The notes under the pieces are model-generated. The model saw only the letters and a list, made by a program, of their open reading frames with translations. It did not search any database and was not told the origin of the DNA. A stretch of DNA of 64,000 nt from Raphanus sativus (Eukaryota; Streptophyta; Magnoliopsida; Brassicales; Brassicaceae). Positions 48,588 to 61,075 of this stretch are shown one piece after another (positions within the stretch are counted from its first letter, which is position 1; every line of letters starts with the position of its first letter). The stretch is taken from positions 5,394,001-5,458,000 of the forward strand of contig NC_079516.1 of the NCBI RefSeq assembly GCF_000801105.2. The letters run 5' to 3'. Position numbers and translations under genes: made by a program.

Positions 48588-50953
48588 ATGGAACTCATTC
48601 CTGTGGCTGACCTCAAACCATTCCGGACAGAATGTCGTGTAGAAGTCAAGGTGCTCCATACCTGGAAGCAATACACAAAACTTTCAGGAGAATCATTGGA
48701 AATCATTTTCTCTGATGCACATGTAAGTCTCAGATCTTTGCAAAACCTATCTATTATCGATTTCTCTTTATACTCAACTAAACTACTATCTCATATCGTA
48801 CTTCTTTGTTTATTTTGAAGGGAACGAAAATACATGCATCCTGTAAGAAGTCATACCTTGATAAGTTGGCGAGGAAGTTTTCAAATGTTTTTTCTCTTGG
48901 TATGTGGAGAAACATAGAAAATTTCTCCATCAGTAATCCCACTGTTTCCTACAGGCCTACCAATCATCCATACAAGATCAATTTCATTTATGGAACTGAT
49001 ATCACTCCATCAAAAATCCAAAACGACAGCATGTTTCTGAGTTTGGTGGATTTCCAAACTATTCAGAATGGAGTGGAAGATGCTAACATCCTAATTGGTA
49101 TGTATATAAAATTAGTTTTCAAGTTACATTTTCAAATTAAGCGACCACTTTATAGTTTGATCTTTATTTTTTTCAACTTGCAGATGTTATTGGAGAAGTG
49201 TCTGATTTGGGAGCTCTACAGACAGTTCAGTGCTCAGGAAAACCAAAAAAGAAAATTGAGTTCAGTTTGAAAGACCTTGTGTAAGTTATAACAATTTTTT
49301 TATATCATATATCATTAGGATTAATATTTTAACATATGATTTTTAACAGTGGCCGTAGGATTACTTGCTGTTTGTGGGGAAAATTTGCTGAAAACATTAA
49401 AGCTAATTGTGACTCAGCTGGTGAAGATTCGATTATATGCCTCCTACGTTTTGTGAAAATTGGCACCTACAGAAGTAACACTATTATCCCTTTATCATAA
49501 CTTAGCATCATAATTTTTTATGATTTTGTCTTTACTTTCTTTTTATGTGACAAATGTTTATGTTAGATGATGTTCAAATTTCAAACTCATATGATGCTTC
49601 TCAAGTCTTTTTCAACCCACCAATAAAGGAGACTGAGGCGTTTTTGAAAAGGTAATTTGGGTTTAATGATGGAGTTTATATTTGTATTTTCTTATAGATA
49701 TGCCAACTTTAATGGTTAACGTTTCATAGGGATGTTGCATCCAATGCCTTGACATTGGTTGAATCTGAAGAAGACAGACTGGAGAGGGAGATTAGACGCG
49801 ATCCTTGGATGCAATACCCAACTAAGGACATTGCAGAGCTACTGGAATCAACTCAGGTTTTAGTTATATGTTCTAACAGTATCCATGGTTAAAATACTAA
49901 TGTTTTTGTTTTCAAATGTAGATTGAGCAATGCAGAGTCATTGCCACAATCTATGATATTGACAAGGACTGGGGATGGTACTATTTTGGGTGCCAAGCTG
50001 ACCAGAGAAAGGTCACCAAGATTTCTAGAACTGTTAAAATCGTGAATGGTAATGAGATTATAACTCATCTTTGGTGGTGTGAAAAGTGTGAAGCTAAAGT
50101 CACAGATGTCTTACCTAAGTAAGTTATTTGTAAGTTTCTTTTTGTTGTTATCAGTATTTTTATTTCCTAATACAAATTTTAAATCTCTATCACAGGTTCA
50201 GGATTCATGTAAGGGTTAAAGATGGCTCTGGAGAAGCTTACCTAATGCTACTTGACTGGATTGCTAGCGCCATTGTTCCTGAATCTGCTGCCGACTTGCT
50301 CAGCGGTTCCCTTGATGAGGTTATAACCCTTTTTTCAACTTCAGTATACACTATGCCTGAAAAAAAAACAGGGTTCGTAAATATACATTATAGAATAGAT
50401 TTGTATCTTTAACATATAATGAATATTGAATATGACAGCTAAAAGATGTTGACTCTTTTCCTGAGGCTGTTACTTCTTTGATTGGAAAGACTTTCATGTT
50501 TGGAGTTTACATTGAGAGTAACAATGTTAGTAGCAAGGGTGGGATGTACAAAGTTGGTAAAGTGTGGAAAAATCCGAGTTTGCTACTTACTGGTGGTAGT
50601 ACCAGTCAATCATTTACTCAGACTGATGTTGGAACATCCTATTTAACTGGTTCACAGGTATGGTTTAGTTTGTTTCGTTTTTATAAATGATGTTCTTTAT
50701 CTATATGACTTCAACTTATTGATACAGAAACAAATGCTTTGATGTTCTTTATCTACAGGACTCGATTTACCAGTTGGAAAGTCAACCAAACGAAGACAAC
50801 ATGGTAACTCCTGTATCTAAACGCAAAGAAAAATCCACTGAAGGTGAAGATGATCGTGACATAAATTCTACAACAAAGAAGCACTGCACTAGAGTTTTTG
50901 TGAAGAAAGAAAAGACTACCAAAGAAGAGTCAAGCACAAAAAAAAGTGGCTAA
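48588..50953 (+). CDS. Helitron RPA1-like single-strand DNA-binding protein
   Basis: Ten exons: 48588-48722, 48821-49097, 49184-49280, 49350-49474, 49567-49651, 49730-49856, 49922-50118, 50196-50319, 50439-50657 and 50759-50953; 526 aa, open throughout. The start MELIPVADLKPFRTECRVEV resembles replication protein A 70-kDa OB folds (DUF223 in plants). Successive OB-fold regions are VEVKVLHTWKQYT, DVIGEVSDLGALQTV with ITCCLWGKFAE, and a C-terminal RPA-C-like part with GWYYFGCQADQRKV and LWWCEKCEAKV, where the zinc-binding Cys are partly kept. A basic KRKEK...KKHCTR tail may be a nuclear signal. Likely coats the single strand produced during rolling-circle transposition (inference from known Helitrons). 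Confidence 0.85.
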
Positions 50954-51517
50954 TGGAGTCTTCAATATTGCTTTGTGTTTTCTTTTGCTTTGTTTCTGTT
51001 AACTTTATTTTCAAACAAGTGTTTCTCTTTGCACAATTGTTTCTGTTATTTCAACTTTCGTTTTCAATGAAAATTTCAAGTTTTTAAATTTTATGAAATA
51101 TATTCAAAGAAACGATTCATACTAAGTATCATTATCAATCATACTAAGAATCGATATACCTGGATTTTCATATATAATTATGGAGCCACATAACTTACAT
51201 AAATGGTTTCATGTGAAATATATTTCTCTTTATACATAGGCAACCGAGACAATATCAATTCTATTTTTTTTTTTAAATCATCTATAAATTATCAATAATA
51301 GCCAGATAATTTATTTATATGGTTTCATGTTAATTAAAAATATCTCCTCATATATAGGAAACTAAATCAAACAACATATATTTTTTTCTATCCAATAAGA
51401 AACAACATCATTAAAACTAAACCACGTTCATAGAAAAGGAACCCTAACCTTCATTATTCAACAACGATGGTTTTCTATTTCTAACTTCTCTAAGCACAGT
51501 TACTATCACAATCAAAC

Positions 51518-54500
51518 ATGAAGAACAAAGACGACAATGCAAGGAAGAGGAAAAATCATCAACCTATAGTTATTTCTCCATCTGATTCCAAATCGTCTGA
51601 TAGAGCAAAATCAGTGTTGAGAGATGTTACGAATTTAAATCAAACACTACCAAGCTGTGGGAGTACCCACAATTATACTAATCCATCGACTGCCTTCAGT
51701 TTAGAAAATCAATACTATGGTACTTTTTCTTTACATGTTCTTACTGTTATATATTATACTGTTTTTTATGATTGATGATGAAGTGAATCAATATTATCCG
51801 ATTCATGTGTCTATTCTGTTCTTTTTTTTATCTACAGATAAAGATAAAGGAAAGCAACCTCAGGGATCTAAGCGATTTCGAGGCAATGGTACTTGGCACT
51901 ATTTTTATTTAAATATTTGTGATCATTGTGAAGCTGTAAATTTAACAATTAACATTGTTTTTGTAAATTTGTGCGATGGTGAGGTGGTGATTATAACAAT
52001 ATGGCTTCTCAATTATCAAACATCACAACAAGAAGAAGCACATGTCTCAATATTCAACCTAGAAATCTTTTACCAGCCTTCTCCAACTCAGACAGTGTCA
52101 AGCAACCTAATGCCATGGAGTGGTCCACATCTCAACTAAATGAGTCAGAAGAAGAAGATGATTTTCAACCATTTGAAAACCCATCCTCTGGTATGTATAA
52201 TTAGTTTATCCGATTATATTAATTCGCAAGAACAAATTAGATAACAGAGTTTTAATAACAGAGGAGGGTGAAGATTATAGTGATCAGAGTTATGATGTGA
52301 GTAGTGAAGATGGTGATTCATTTGAAGTATTATCTGATAACATTGAAGTACAAACAGCGAATCCAAGTCCTATCACAGATGAACAAAGGTCTAGGATTTT
52401 GACTATGGCTGATATATTTCGAAACATGTTTGAGGGTGGTTCATCATCATCTACTACACCTCTGCAAACACCAAAGAGTACAGGTAATTGAATAGTATTT
52501 TTCAGAATTTATTCCTGTATTCGAAAATAACTTGAGCATCTTTATTTATGAATTTGTTACAGAGTATTTAGATGAGGGTGATCCTACTTGCATATGTGAG
52601 TACTGTGGTGCGAAAATGTGGTATGGTGAACGTATTGAAAAGAAGAGAAAGTCCAAGAAACCAAAATTTTCTTTGTGTTGTGGACAAGGTCAAGTTCAGT
52701 TGCCATTACTAAAGGAATCACCAGAGATCTTGAAAAGATTGTTACATGGTGATGATGATATCAGCAGCTATTTTCGAGAAAATATCAGACAACTTAATAT
52801 GGTTTTCTCTTTTACATCTCTTGGGGGTAAAGTGGATAGATGTGTTCCTCAAGGACGAGGACCAAAAATGTTTCAACTTCAAGGAGAAAACTATCATTTG
52901 ATGGGCAGTTTAAAGCCACAAGCTGGAGAAGAGCCCAAGTTTTCTCAACTCTACATTGTTGACACAGAAATCGAAATTGATAAAAGAGCTTCCATTATAG
53001 GGTATTTTCTGAATTACTAAGGATTTAATAGTTTTGATATAATATGATTCTTTATGACCATGTATTCTAAGACTGAAAGGGCGTAATTTTAATGCAGGAA
53101 ATACAAGAAAAAGGCTGATAAAGCTAAAAAAGAGAGTCTGAGAAAGAAAGTCATTGAGATGATAGTTCAGATGCTAAACCAAGTTAACCCATATGTACAT
53201 CAGTTTCGTTCAGCAAGAGATCGATTCAATACCAACTCTGGTGCTACATTTCATATGAGGATTGTTAGCTCTCGAGAAAAAGATGGAAGGACATATGATA
53301 CTCCTACTGCATCTGAAGTTGCTGCACTAATTCCTGGGGATTTTAATTTGGAAATGGATAAAAGAGATATTGTTCTACAAGAGAAGCAAACAGGATGGCT
53401 TAAACGGATAAGTGAAATACATCCTTCCTACCTAGCACTACAGTATCCTCTTATCTTTGCATATGGCGAAGATGGGTTCAGGCTTGGGATTGAAAAAAGA
53501 GCTACAGAAGCTACTGCTAAACTGAAGAGGAAAAATATCAGTATGAGACAGTGGTATGCATATCGGATTATGGAAAGAGATGGGGAATCTCATACACTTC
53601 TACACTCTAAAAGGCTATTCCAACAGTTTCTGGTAGATGGTTATACAACCATAGAAGCAAATCGGTTGTCCTATTTGAGGATGAACCAGAAAAGCCTTAG
53701 ATCAGACAGCTATGATTCTATTCAGCAGTCTGGAAACAATGGGGATAACGATATGCACGAGCAAGGAAGCCGCTTTTTGTTACCAGCCACATTTGTTGGA
53801 GGACCAAGATACATGAAGAATTTGTATTTGGATGCAATGGCAATATGCAAATACTATGGATTTCCAGATCTTTTTATAACTTTCACATGCAATCCTAAAT
53901 GGCCTGAAATCACTAGGTATGTTCAACCACGCAAGCTCACTCCTGACGACAGACCAGAAATCCTATGCAGGATTTTTAAGGTTAAACTAGATCGGCTAAT
54001 GAGCGATTTAACTGAAAAAAATCTACTTGGAAAGACTGTCGCATGTGAGTTATCTTTATGGTTGTTTTATGAACATATATATTGTTATAAATCGTCTGGT
54101 TACTAATGTTTTTGTTTAATGCAGCGATGTACACAGTTGAATTTCAGAAACGTGGTCTGCCCCATGCTCATATTCTGCTGTTCATGCATCCTAAATATAA
54201 ATTTCCTAAAACAGATGACATTGACAAGATCATCTCAGCAGAAATACCAGATAAGGATAAGGAACCAGAGCTGTTTGATGTGGTGAAGGATATGATGATT
54301 CATGGTCCTTGTGGGGCAGTTAACATGAACTCGCCATGCATGGAGAATGGTAAATGTTCAAAGCTCTATCCTAAAGATTTTGTGGACAAAACTTCTGTGA
54401 ACAGAGAAGGTTTTCCGGTTTATAGACGGCGTGAACAGCCTGGTTGCTTTGTAGAGAAAAATGGCTTCAAATGCGATAACAGATACGTTATACCCTATAA

Positions 54501-57248
54501 CAAGAAATTATCTGTTCGGTATCGAGCTCATATTAACGTGGAGTGGTGTAATCAGACTGGTTCCATTAAATACTTATTTAAGTATATTAATAAAGGTGCA
54601 GATCGTTGTACTGTTTCTGTTGAGCCATCAGAAAAAGGAGCTACTGGAGTTGAAAAAAAAAATGAGATAAAAAACTTCTTCAACTGCAGGTGAATTTGGT
54701 TCTAATCTCTCTTTATAATTTATTTTTTTTACTTCTCAACGAGATCAGTCTTGCTTCACTAATATTTTTTTTTTTAGATATGTTTCGGCCTGTGAAGGGG
54801 CATGGAGGACTTTAAGTTTTCCTATCCATTATCGATCGGTGCCTGTTGAGCGAATGCAGTTTCACCTACCAGGGAAGCAGATTATTATTTTCAAAGATGA
54901 TGACACTTATGCTGAAGTCACAAATCGTGAGCTTATAGAAAATACTATGTTCACTGGATGGTTTGATCTGAACAAGGTTAGTGCTGTTGCCAGAAGACTT
55001 ACTTTAGCAGAAATTCCAACAATGTTCACTTGGAATAAGAAGGAGAAAAAGTTTTATGATAGACAGAAAGGATTCAGTATTGGTAGGATCAATTATGCCC
55101 CAAGGAAGATTGAAGAAGCTTTCTATTTGCGTGTTCTGCTAAACATAGTCAGAGGTCCAAGGGATGAGGAGGAGGTTCGAACCTTTAATAATGTTGTTTA
55201 TCCCACATTTAAGAGGGCCTGTTTTGCAAGGGGCTTACTAGACAATGATCAAGAGTATATAGATGACATTATGAGGACGAGTTTCACTGAATCAGCTGCA
55301 CATTTGCGTCACACTTTTGTTATTATGCTGATGTCTGGTAGTTTGTCAGAGCCAGAGGTCGTTTGGGACAATACATGGGAGGTTTTATGTGATGACATCG
55401 AGTACAAGCGTAGAAAGTTATTAAACAGACCAGGTATAATATAAATCTATTTTTATATGATACTACATTCAGAAAAATATGGTCTAATTCGCATTTTGGT
55501 TTTTTTTTGTAGATCTCTGTTTAAGTGCAGCAGAAAAACAACAGTTTGCTCTTCTTGAGATCGAAAAAATTTTAAAGAGTAATGGATTTTCATTAGAGCA
55601 GTGGGAGTCTATGCCAAAGCCAGATCCAGATATTGTTGGAAACGACAATGTGTTGATTGCAGATGAGCTGAGTTACGATAGGGAGAAGCTGAAAGCTGAG
55701 CATGACCGAGATATTGGAAAACTAACAGATGAGCAAAGGAACATTTATGAAGAGATTGTTGATGCTGTTGTAAATGAAAAAGGAGGTGTCTTCTTTGTCT
55801 ATGGATTTGGAGGAACAGGTAAAACCTTCCTGTGGAGATTGCTGTCTGCAGCTATTAGATGCAGGGGAGAAATTTGTTTGAACACTGCATCAAGTGGGAT
55901 AGCTTCTCTATTGCTACAAGGAGGAAGGACAGCACATTCTAGGTTTGGAATACCAATAAACCCAGATGAGTTTTCTACATGCACACTAATTCCAGGAAGT
56001 GATCAAGCTAATTTGGTGAAAGCAGCATCTCTAATCATTTGGGATGAAGCACCAATGATGAGCAGACACTGTTTTGAATCTTTGGACAGGAGTATGAAAG
56101 ACATTTTGGGGAACAAAGACGGGAGGCCTTTTGGTGGAAAAGTTGTTGTGTTTGGAGGTGATTTTAGACAAATATTGCCCGTCATACATGGTGCTGGACG
56201 TCCAGAAATTGTACTGGACTCTCTTAATTTGTCATATTTATGGAAGCATGTTAAGTTGATGAAGCTAACGAAGAATATGAGGCTGCTTTCTGAAAACCTG
56301 TCTGCTGAAGAAGCAAAGGAATTGAAGGAATTTTCAGAGTGGATTTTAGATGTTGGAGATGGAAAACTCGGAGGAGATAATGATGGAGAAGTTGTAATCA
56401 ATATCCCAGACGAGTTTCTTATCACTGATGTAGATGAACCAATTGAAGCTATTAGCAAAGCAGTGTATGGTGATGTTGTTTCCTTGCAACATAATAGAGA
56501 GGCAAAGTTTTTCCAAGAAAGAGCCATTTTGTGTCCCACCAACGAAGATGTTAACAGGATTAACCAGCACATGTTGGATAAACTACCAGGTTACACTATT
56601 TATATTCACATGTTTTTTTTTCCTATTTAAATCGTTTTGAATATTTTTTAATTATTGATTACGCCCTTTGCAGGAGAAGAAAGGATTTACTTAAGCTCTG
56701 ACTCGATTGATGCTTCTGATAGATTTTCAAAAAATGACCAGGCTCTAACTCCCGATTTCTTAAACACCATCAAGGTTTCTGGGTTGCCAAATCACAGTCT
56801 TCGTTTGAAAGTCGGATGTCCAGTGATGCTGCTTCGAAACATCGATCATACAAACGGTTTGATGAATGGCACAAGACTCCAGATTACAGAGTTGGATGAT
56901 TTATTTGTAAAGGCGAGAGTTATCACAGGAGAAAAGGTGGGGAAAACCGTGGACATTCCTAGACTTTCTATTACACCTACTGATAAGAAATTGCCTTTCA
57001 AGATGAGGAGGAGGCAGCTACCTATTGCAGTTGCATTTGCTATCACAATTAATAAGAGTCAGGGTCAATCGCTATCCCATGTTGGTTTGTATCTACCAAG
57101 AGATGTGTTTTCTCATGGACAACTATATGTGGCTGTTTCCAGAGTTACATCAAAAAAAGGATTGAAGATTTTGGTTGTTGATGATCAGGGAAAGCCTAAG
57201 CGTGAGACAAAAAATGTTGTTTTTAAAGAGATCTTTCAGAATCTCTAA
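51518..57248 (+). CDS. Helitron Rep/helicase (RepHel transposase)
   Basis: Ten exons: 51518-51719, 51838-51888, 51984-52190, 52262-52483, 52563-53001, 53098-54044, 54125-54689, 54778-55433, 55513-56589 and 56674-57248; 1646 aa with no stop or frameshift. The N-terminal part is Ser/acid-rich with a Cys motif ([13 protein letters not shown]). The Helitron-like N-domain has [14 protein letters not shown]. The HUH Rep motif is [11 protein letters not shown] (His703, His705) and the two catalytic tyrosines lie in [10 protein letters not shown] (Tyr839, Tyr843). PIF1-family SF1 helicase motifs follow: GFGGTGKT (Lys1200), [34 protein letters not shown] and LYVAVSRV. It nicks, transfers and unwinds DNA for rolling-circle transposition. 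The acceptor of exon 3 (GGTGAG) is weak; other sites look normal. Confidence 0.9.
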
Positions 57249-57980
57249 CCTGAATGTTTAGTTTCTTGTGTAGTTTGCTGTGTTTTCGAGATGTTAACTT
57301 ATTTCATAATTTCTTTCAGATGTTTTAACTTATTTCTAATTTTAATCTTTAGTTTGCTGTGTTTTTATCTTTACTATTTTTTATTTACCTCTAATTTATT
57401 CATACAAACAAAGCACACTACAGATACACAAGCAAACGACATTGTTTTCTTTAGCCTAAATACTACCACACAACAGACATACCAGCAAGCAACATTCAGA
57501 GATAAATGATTTCACTTCTAACCGATATTTCATTCCTGAATTCTAACCGATAACCTATATTTCATTCCTCACTTCCAAGCGCTATCTATGTTTGGTTAAG
57601 GGACTTACATGTTGTTCCAATGCTAAAGGTTGTTTCTGAATCCAAGCGCCTGTTATGTTTTGTTTTGTGACTTCCAAGCGGTAGCTATGTTTCATTCCTC
57701 AATGTCCTTTCTCAAACTTATAATGTTGTTTCCAGCATCTCCTGAATAATAAGAGAGTTAAATAAGAACACAGTTGTAAAGGTAATCACACAAGAGTACA
57801 TATTTATAAATACTTAACTTTTAAATATGTAAATGGCTAAATGGCATTGCTGTCGGGCGTTCAAAACCTGAGCAAATAGTTTACCTATGTGGAACAATGA
57901 TGGAAACTAATCTCAAATTAATGAAAAGTATAAACCAAAAGGAAAAAAAAAACAACAACATACTTCAGAAACATGACCTT
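57249..57980. other. Helitron DNA downstream of RepHel
   Basis: Non-coding. Contains short local repeats (ATATTTCATTCCT.A, CTTCCAAGCG.TA.CTATGTTT) between about 57515 and 57705. Confidence 0.5.
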
Positions 57981-58625
57981 TTCTTTTCAGATGCAGTGAG
58001 CTATTGGTTGATCAGTTTCTCCAGTCCTTTGATTATAGCTTGCATTTCCTCAGCCAACGACTTCAATTGTATCTGAATCGACAGGACACTGAAATTATGA
58101 GCCAATTACAAGTAAAAAGTAGATGACCTATAAAGCACAGAATGCGAACCTTTGAAGAATACTTTTCAAGACTCTCAATATCCTTAGGGAAGTCCAGCAG
58201 ATCTGATCCCTTTCAAGCAAGGAACTAGACAAAAGAAAGAAGAGAGTCAAACCAAACTACCCTCAACAGAATCTAGAGGCTGCCTTTTATTGAGATTGTA
58301 CTTTACCTTGCAAAGATAGTGCATGAGAGTCATCTTCCTGTTAGCAGCATGTATATCGCTTAGTTTTGATAAACTGTCCAACTTGAATCCCACTGCAGCG
58401 CCTGCAGAAAGCAGAACAAGGGTATTATCAAACCAATTCAGATATGTGTTCAGACAAAACATATACATGACGTAGCCAAAACAAAGTCACCATTCTTGGA
58501 TCAAAGCCAACATTAAAACAGAGAAATTTTAATACTCACCCCTCGCAGTTCCTTGGTTCAATGTGTTCCCCAGGTAAAGAATCTTTTTCATAATTTCTTT
58601 TAGCTTTGGTGAAGTACGGACCTGA
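57980..58625 (-). pseudogene. Captured formin FH2-domain fragment
   Basis: Four consecutive exons with preserved GT-AG boundaries on the minus strand: LKEIMKKILYLGNTLNQGTARG (exon to 58540), then AAVGFKLDSLSKLSDI and NRKMTLMHYLCK (58307 to about 58404), a piece with a stop after VLA and then LLDFPKDIESLEKYSSK (donor near 58150), and IQLKSLAEEMQAIIKGLEKL ending near 58000. These are hallmark formin FH2 sequences from plant class II formins. Formins nucleate actin; this piece lacks most of the domain and has an internal stop, so it is not a working formin. Confidence 0.85.
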
Positions 58626-58729
58626 TGAACAAAGAAACGAGGAGAAAAAAGTATAAGAAAGAGACATGACTACACAAATATCATAATAATTAAAAAAAAA
58701 AATCAAAAATCAAAAAGAGCTACCAAGGA

Positions 58730-59140
58730 ATCGAGATTACCCAATTCTCAATAGATGTTTGCGATCTGTTAAAATCCCTTTCCAGCTAAAGATTTGAAGT
58801 TCTTCTCCAACAAAACATCTTAAACAAACACGATCTCTTCGTCTTCTTCTACCATTCATGTAAAAGATCTACTGTCAGAACCTTTTATAATCATTATACA
58901 CTGATTCCGAATGAAACTTTTTCAGAAAAAAAATGACAGGAACAAAGTGAATTACCTGAAGAAAGGTGTGAACTTTATGATCTCAGGAATCAAGAAAACC
59001 CAATGGAATAAAATGAAAGTCTTGGTGAGATCAGCTCTTCGATCCCAAAAGTCCTTAAACACATCATCAACAGCGCGAGCCTCCATATTCTTCAGCTTCA
59101 CTAAGATAATCGGAAGAAACAGCGGATTCGTCACATCTGA
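58730..59140 (-). pseudogene. Captured fragment, possibly Alfin-like N-terminus
   Basis: Minus-strand frame MEARAVDDVFKDFWDRRADLTK starting at 59056 resembles the start of Alfin-like PHD proteins (VEEVFKDF.GRRAG..KAL), then diverges into a hydrophobic tail up to a GTAATT donor at about 58958. 58740-58800 adds another exon-like piece that I cannot assign. Probably part of the same transduplicated block as the formin piece. Confidence 0.4.
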
Positions 59141-59299
59141 AATGTAATAGATTTTAAAAAGTTACAATTTTTCAGATTCCAGCTCAAACTAAGATTACAT
59201 GCAAACAAAATATTACTCTGATGATGAATGTATAATAAAAAAAATGCATGTACCTGAATCGGGATCTTATAATAGAGAAACAAGATCTGTCTGTGGTCG

Positions 59300-59525
59300 G
59301 AATAAAGAAACAATATCGTTGGTGGTCAGATTGATGAATAAAGAGAGAAGATCGAAAGGTGGTAATAGAGAGAGGGTGAGACAAGATCGTCGGTGGTAAT
59401 AGAGAGAGGGAAAGACAAGATCTTAGTTGGTCTGATTGATGATTAAAGAAAGAAAATCGTCGGTGGTAATAGAGAGAGGGAGAGACAAGATGGCGGTGGT
59501 AATAGAGAGAGGGAGAGAGAACGAC
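59300..59525. repeat. Purine-rich local repeats
   Basis: GGTGGTAATAGAGAGAGGGAGAGACAAGATCG-type units occur about five times (59357, 59392, 59464, 59494 and variants). On the minus strand they look like a CT-rich 5' leader, in keeping with a captured gene start. (Phrase shortened; copies differ by a few bases.). Confidence 0.6.
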
Positions 59526-59688
59526 AACTTTTCAGCTGAATCTTTGTAAAAGATTTAGTTTATCTCTAAAGTGTTTGTGGTCGGAAATCATTATCGAATT
59601 GGGCCTTGGGTAAATAATAGAACTGGTACATATTGGGTTTAATCTGGGCTTTTACAGAAATATTGAACCAAAATTTGACAAACCCATT

Positions 59689-59702
59689 ATTAATAGTATT
59701 GA
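59689..59702 (-). other. Inverted copy of Helitron 5' terminus
   Basis: Minus strand reads A|TCAATACTATTAAT, identical over 14 bases to the large element's 5' end at 47875, and then diverges. Confidence 0.65.
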
Positions 59703-60457
59703 TCATATCATTATAACTTAACAAAAAACATATAATTACATGTCTATATATTTATCGACAGATTATTATAGAAAATAGTTGGTTTTGAATTTTTCTTTTG
59801 CTATTTCCTTTTTTTGGCAAAAGTCTAAATATAAACTAATAATTTCCTAATTTTTCTCATTCAACTTTTAACCTACATTTTTTCTAAATTGTTACCTATT
59901 TTCTTCATCTTCTATAAATTATGAAAACTCTCTTTCGAGTATTCAAAAACCACATGATACTTAAAACTTTAAATGATATTATATTCATTTCTCTTATGGG
60001 TATGTCTCAACAAAGAAGGCAAATCAAACTTCGCAATATCAAGATTGGATGGAAATTAATAATAAGAACAAAGAGAAAATAATTAGTAAGCATGAAAATA
60101 ACTCCAATACAAGCGAATTGTTTTATCTGCATTTGCTTTTAAACAAGAGCAAAACATCGACCAGCTACACAGATTTACAAACTATTAATGGAGTTTTGTA
60201 TCCTATTTTTGAAGATGCTTATAATGTTCTTTTTATTTGAACTACTGTTTTATCTTTATGGGTTTTTCAATTCCTTTTTTATTAAGCTCTTTATGTATGT
60301 TCTACTTTCGATTTTATGCATGCTTCCGTATTGGTAAATTCAAACATATGATTTAAATAACACAAATATAAAAATTAAAATTGTTCACCGACACATATAT
60401 GATTGAAATAACAGAAACAAAATTAAAATTGTTGAAGAACTTAAAACAAAAAAATAT

Positions 60458-60488
60458 ACCCGCCCTTGAAGGGCGGGTCAAAATCTAG
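60458..60488 (+). terminator. Helitron 3' hairpin and CTAG end
   Basis: Palindrome with arms ACCCGCCCTT/AAGGGCGGGT around one base (60458-60478), then CAAAATCTAG. This is the structure at which Helitron strand transfer ends. Confidence 0.9.
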
Positions 60489-60610
60489 TATATATTAAAC
60501 CACCACTATCCATCCTCATCTGAAAACAAAACAAAACATAAGAGAAGAGACTATTAACAAATTCCTTGAGAGAAAAAACAAAAACCCTTTTGTAAGATTT
60601 GATTGGAGAT

Positions 60611-61075
60611 ATGGGATTTTTGCACAAGCTGTGGGATGAAACGGTGGCCGGTCCTGCGCCAGAGAATGGCCTAGCAAAGTTGAGAAATCACATTTCCGGC
60701 CAAAATATCACAATAAATACTAACCAGAAGTTGATGGTGAATCCGAGTCGTGTTCCGGATTCTCCTGTCGGATCAAGCATCCCAGGTTCTCCTGTGACTC
60801 GTAAGTTACCTTTTTTATTGTTCTGTTTGATTTTAGTAACTTCATATGATATTTGTGTAGTATATAGTCACAAGCTTATTGATTCATATTATTCTCATAA
60901 TCATTTGTATGCAGCTGGAACACCAAGTGAAACACATGCTACAAGTCTCAATGCTTGCGATTGGTTTGATCTCCAATCTCTTTCATTCTCCTTTTTTTTG
61001 TTACTATTAGCTTAAATGTTTTAAAGGTACTATTCTTAATATTGCAGGATTGTGCTAAACGCATTGGACCGTTGA
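60611..61075 (+). CDS. Dormancy/auxin-associated (DRM/ARP) family protein, short
   Basis: Exons 60611-60800, 60915-60963 and 61048-61075 give 88 aa. The N-terminus MGFLHKLWDETVAGPAPENG, followed by LAKLR, and the later SPVGSSIPGSPVTPGTPSE are typical of DRM1/ARP1 proteins, whose transcripts rise in dormant buds and fall with auxin; their molecular function is unknown. The family normally ends with a YDWLYSGD-type motif, whereas here the end is CDWIVLNALDR, so the third exon may be diverged or the model truncated. It starts 123 bp beyond the Helitron end, so the element lies in its upstream region. I am not sure that it is colinear with Arabidopsis. Confidence 0.7.

Larger units (their letters stand above)
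47875..60488 (+). mobile_element. 12.6-kb Helitron, potentially autonomous
   Basis: 5' end TCAATACTATTAATTTTGG directly after host A. 3' end: a perfect palindrome with ACCCGCCCTT arms (60458-60478), then CAAAATCTAG and host T. No target duplication, as expected for rolling-circle transposons. It carries an RPA1-like gene and a Rep/helicase gene, both open through every proposed exon. Host-gene fragments lie on the minus strand in the 3' third. Plant Helitrons commonly encode RepHel with RPA (known). Boundaries are inferred from terminal motifs and from similarity to the small element at 32196-33067. Confidence 0.85.

Noticed and set aside
56003..56572. 189-codon minus-strand frame opposite RepHel
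   Set aside because: Antisense to the helicase domain, whose motifs are unmistakable on the plus strand.
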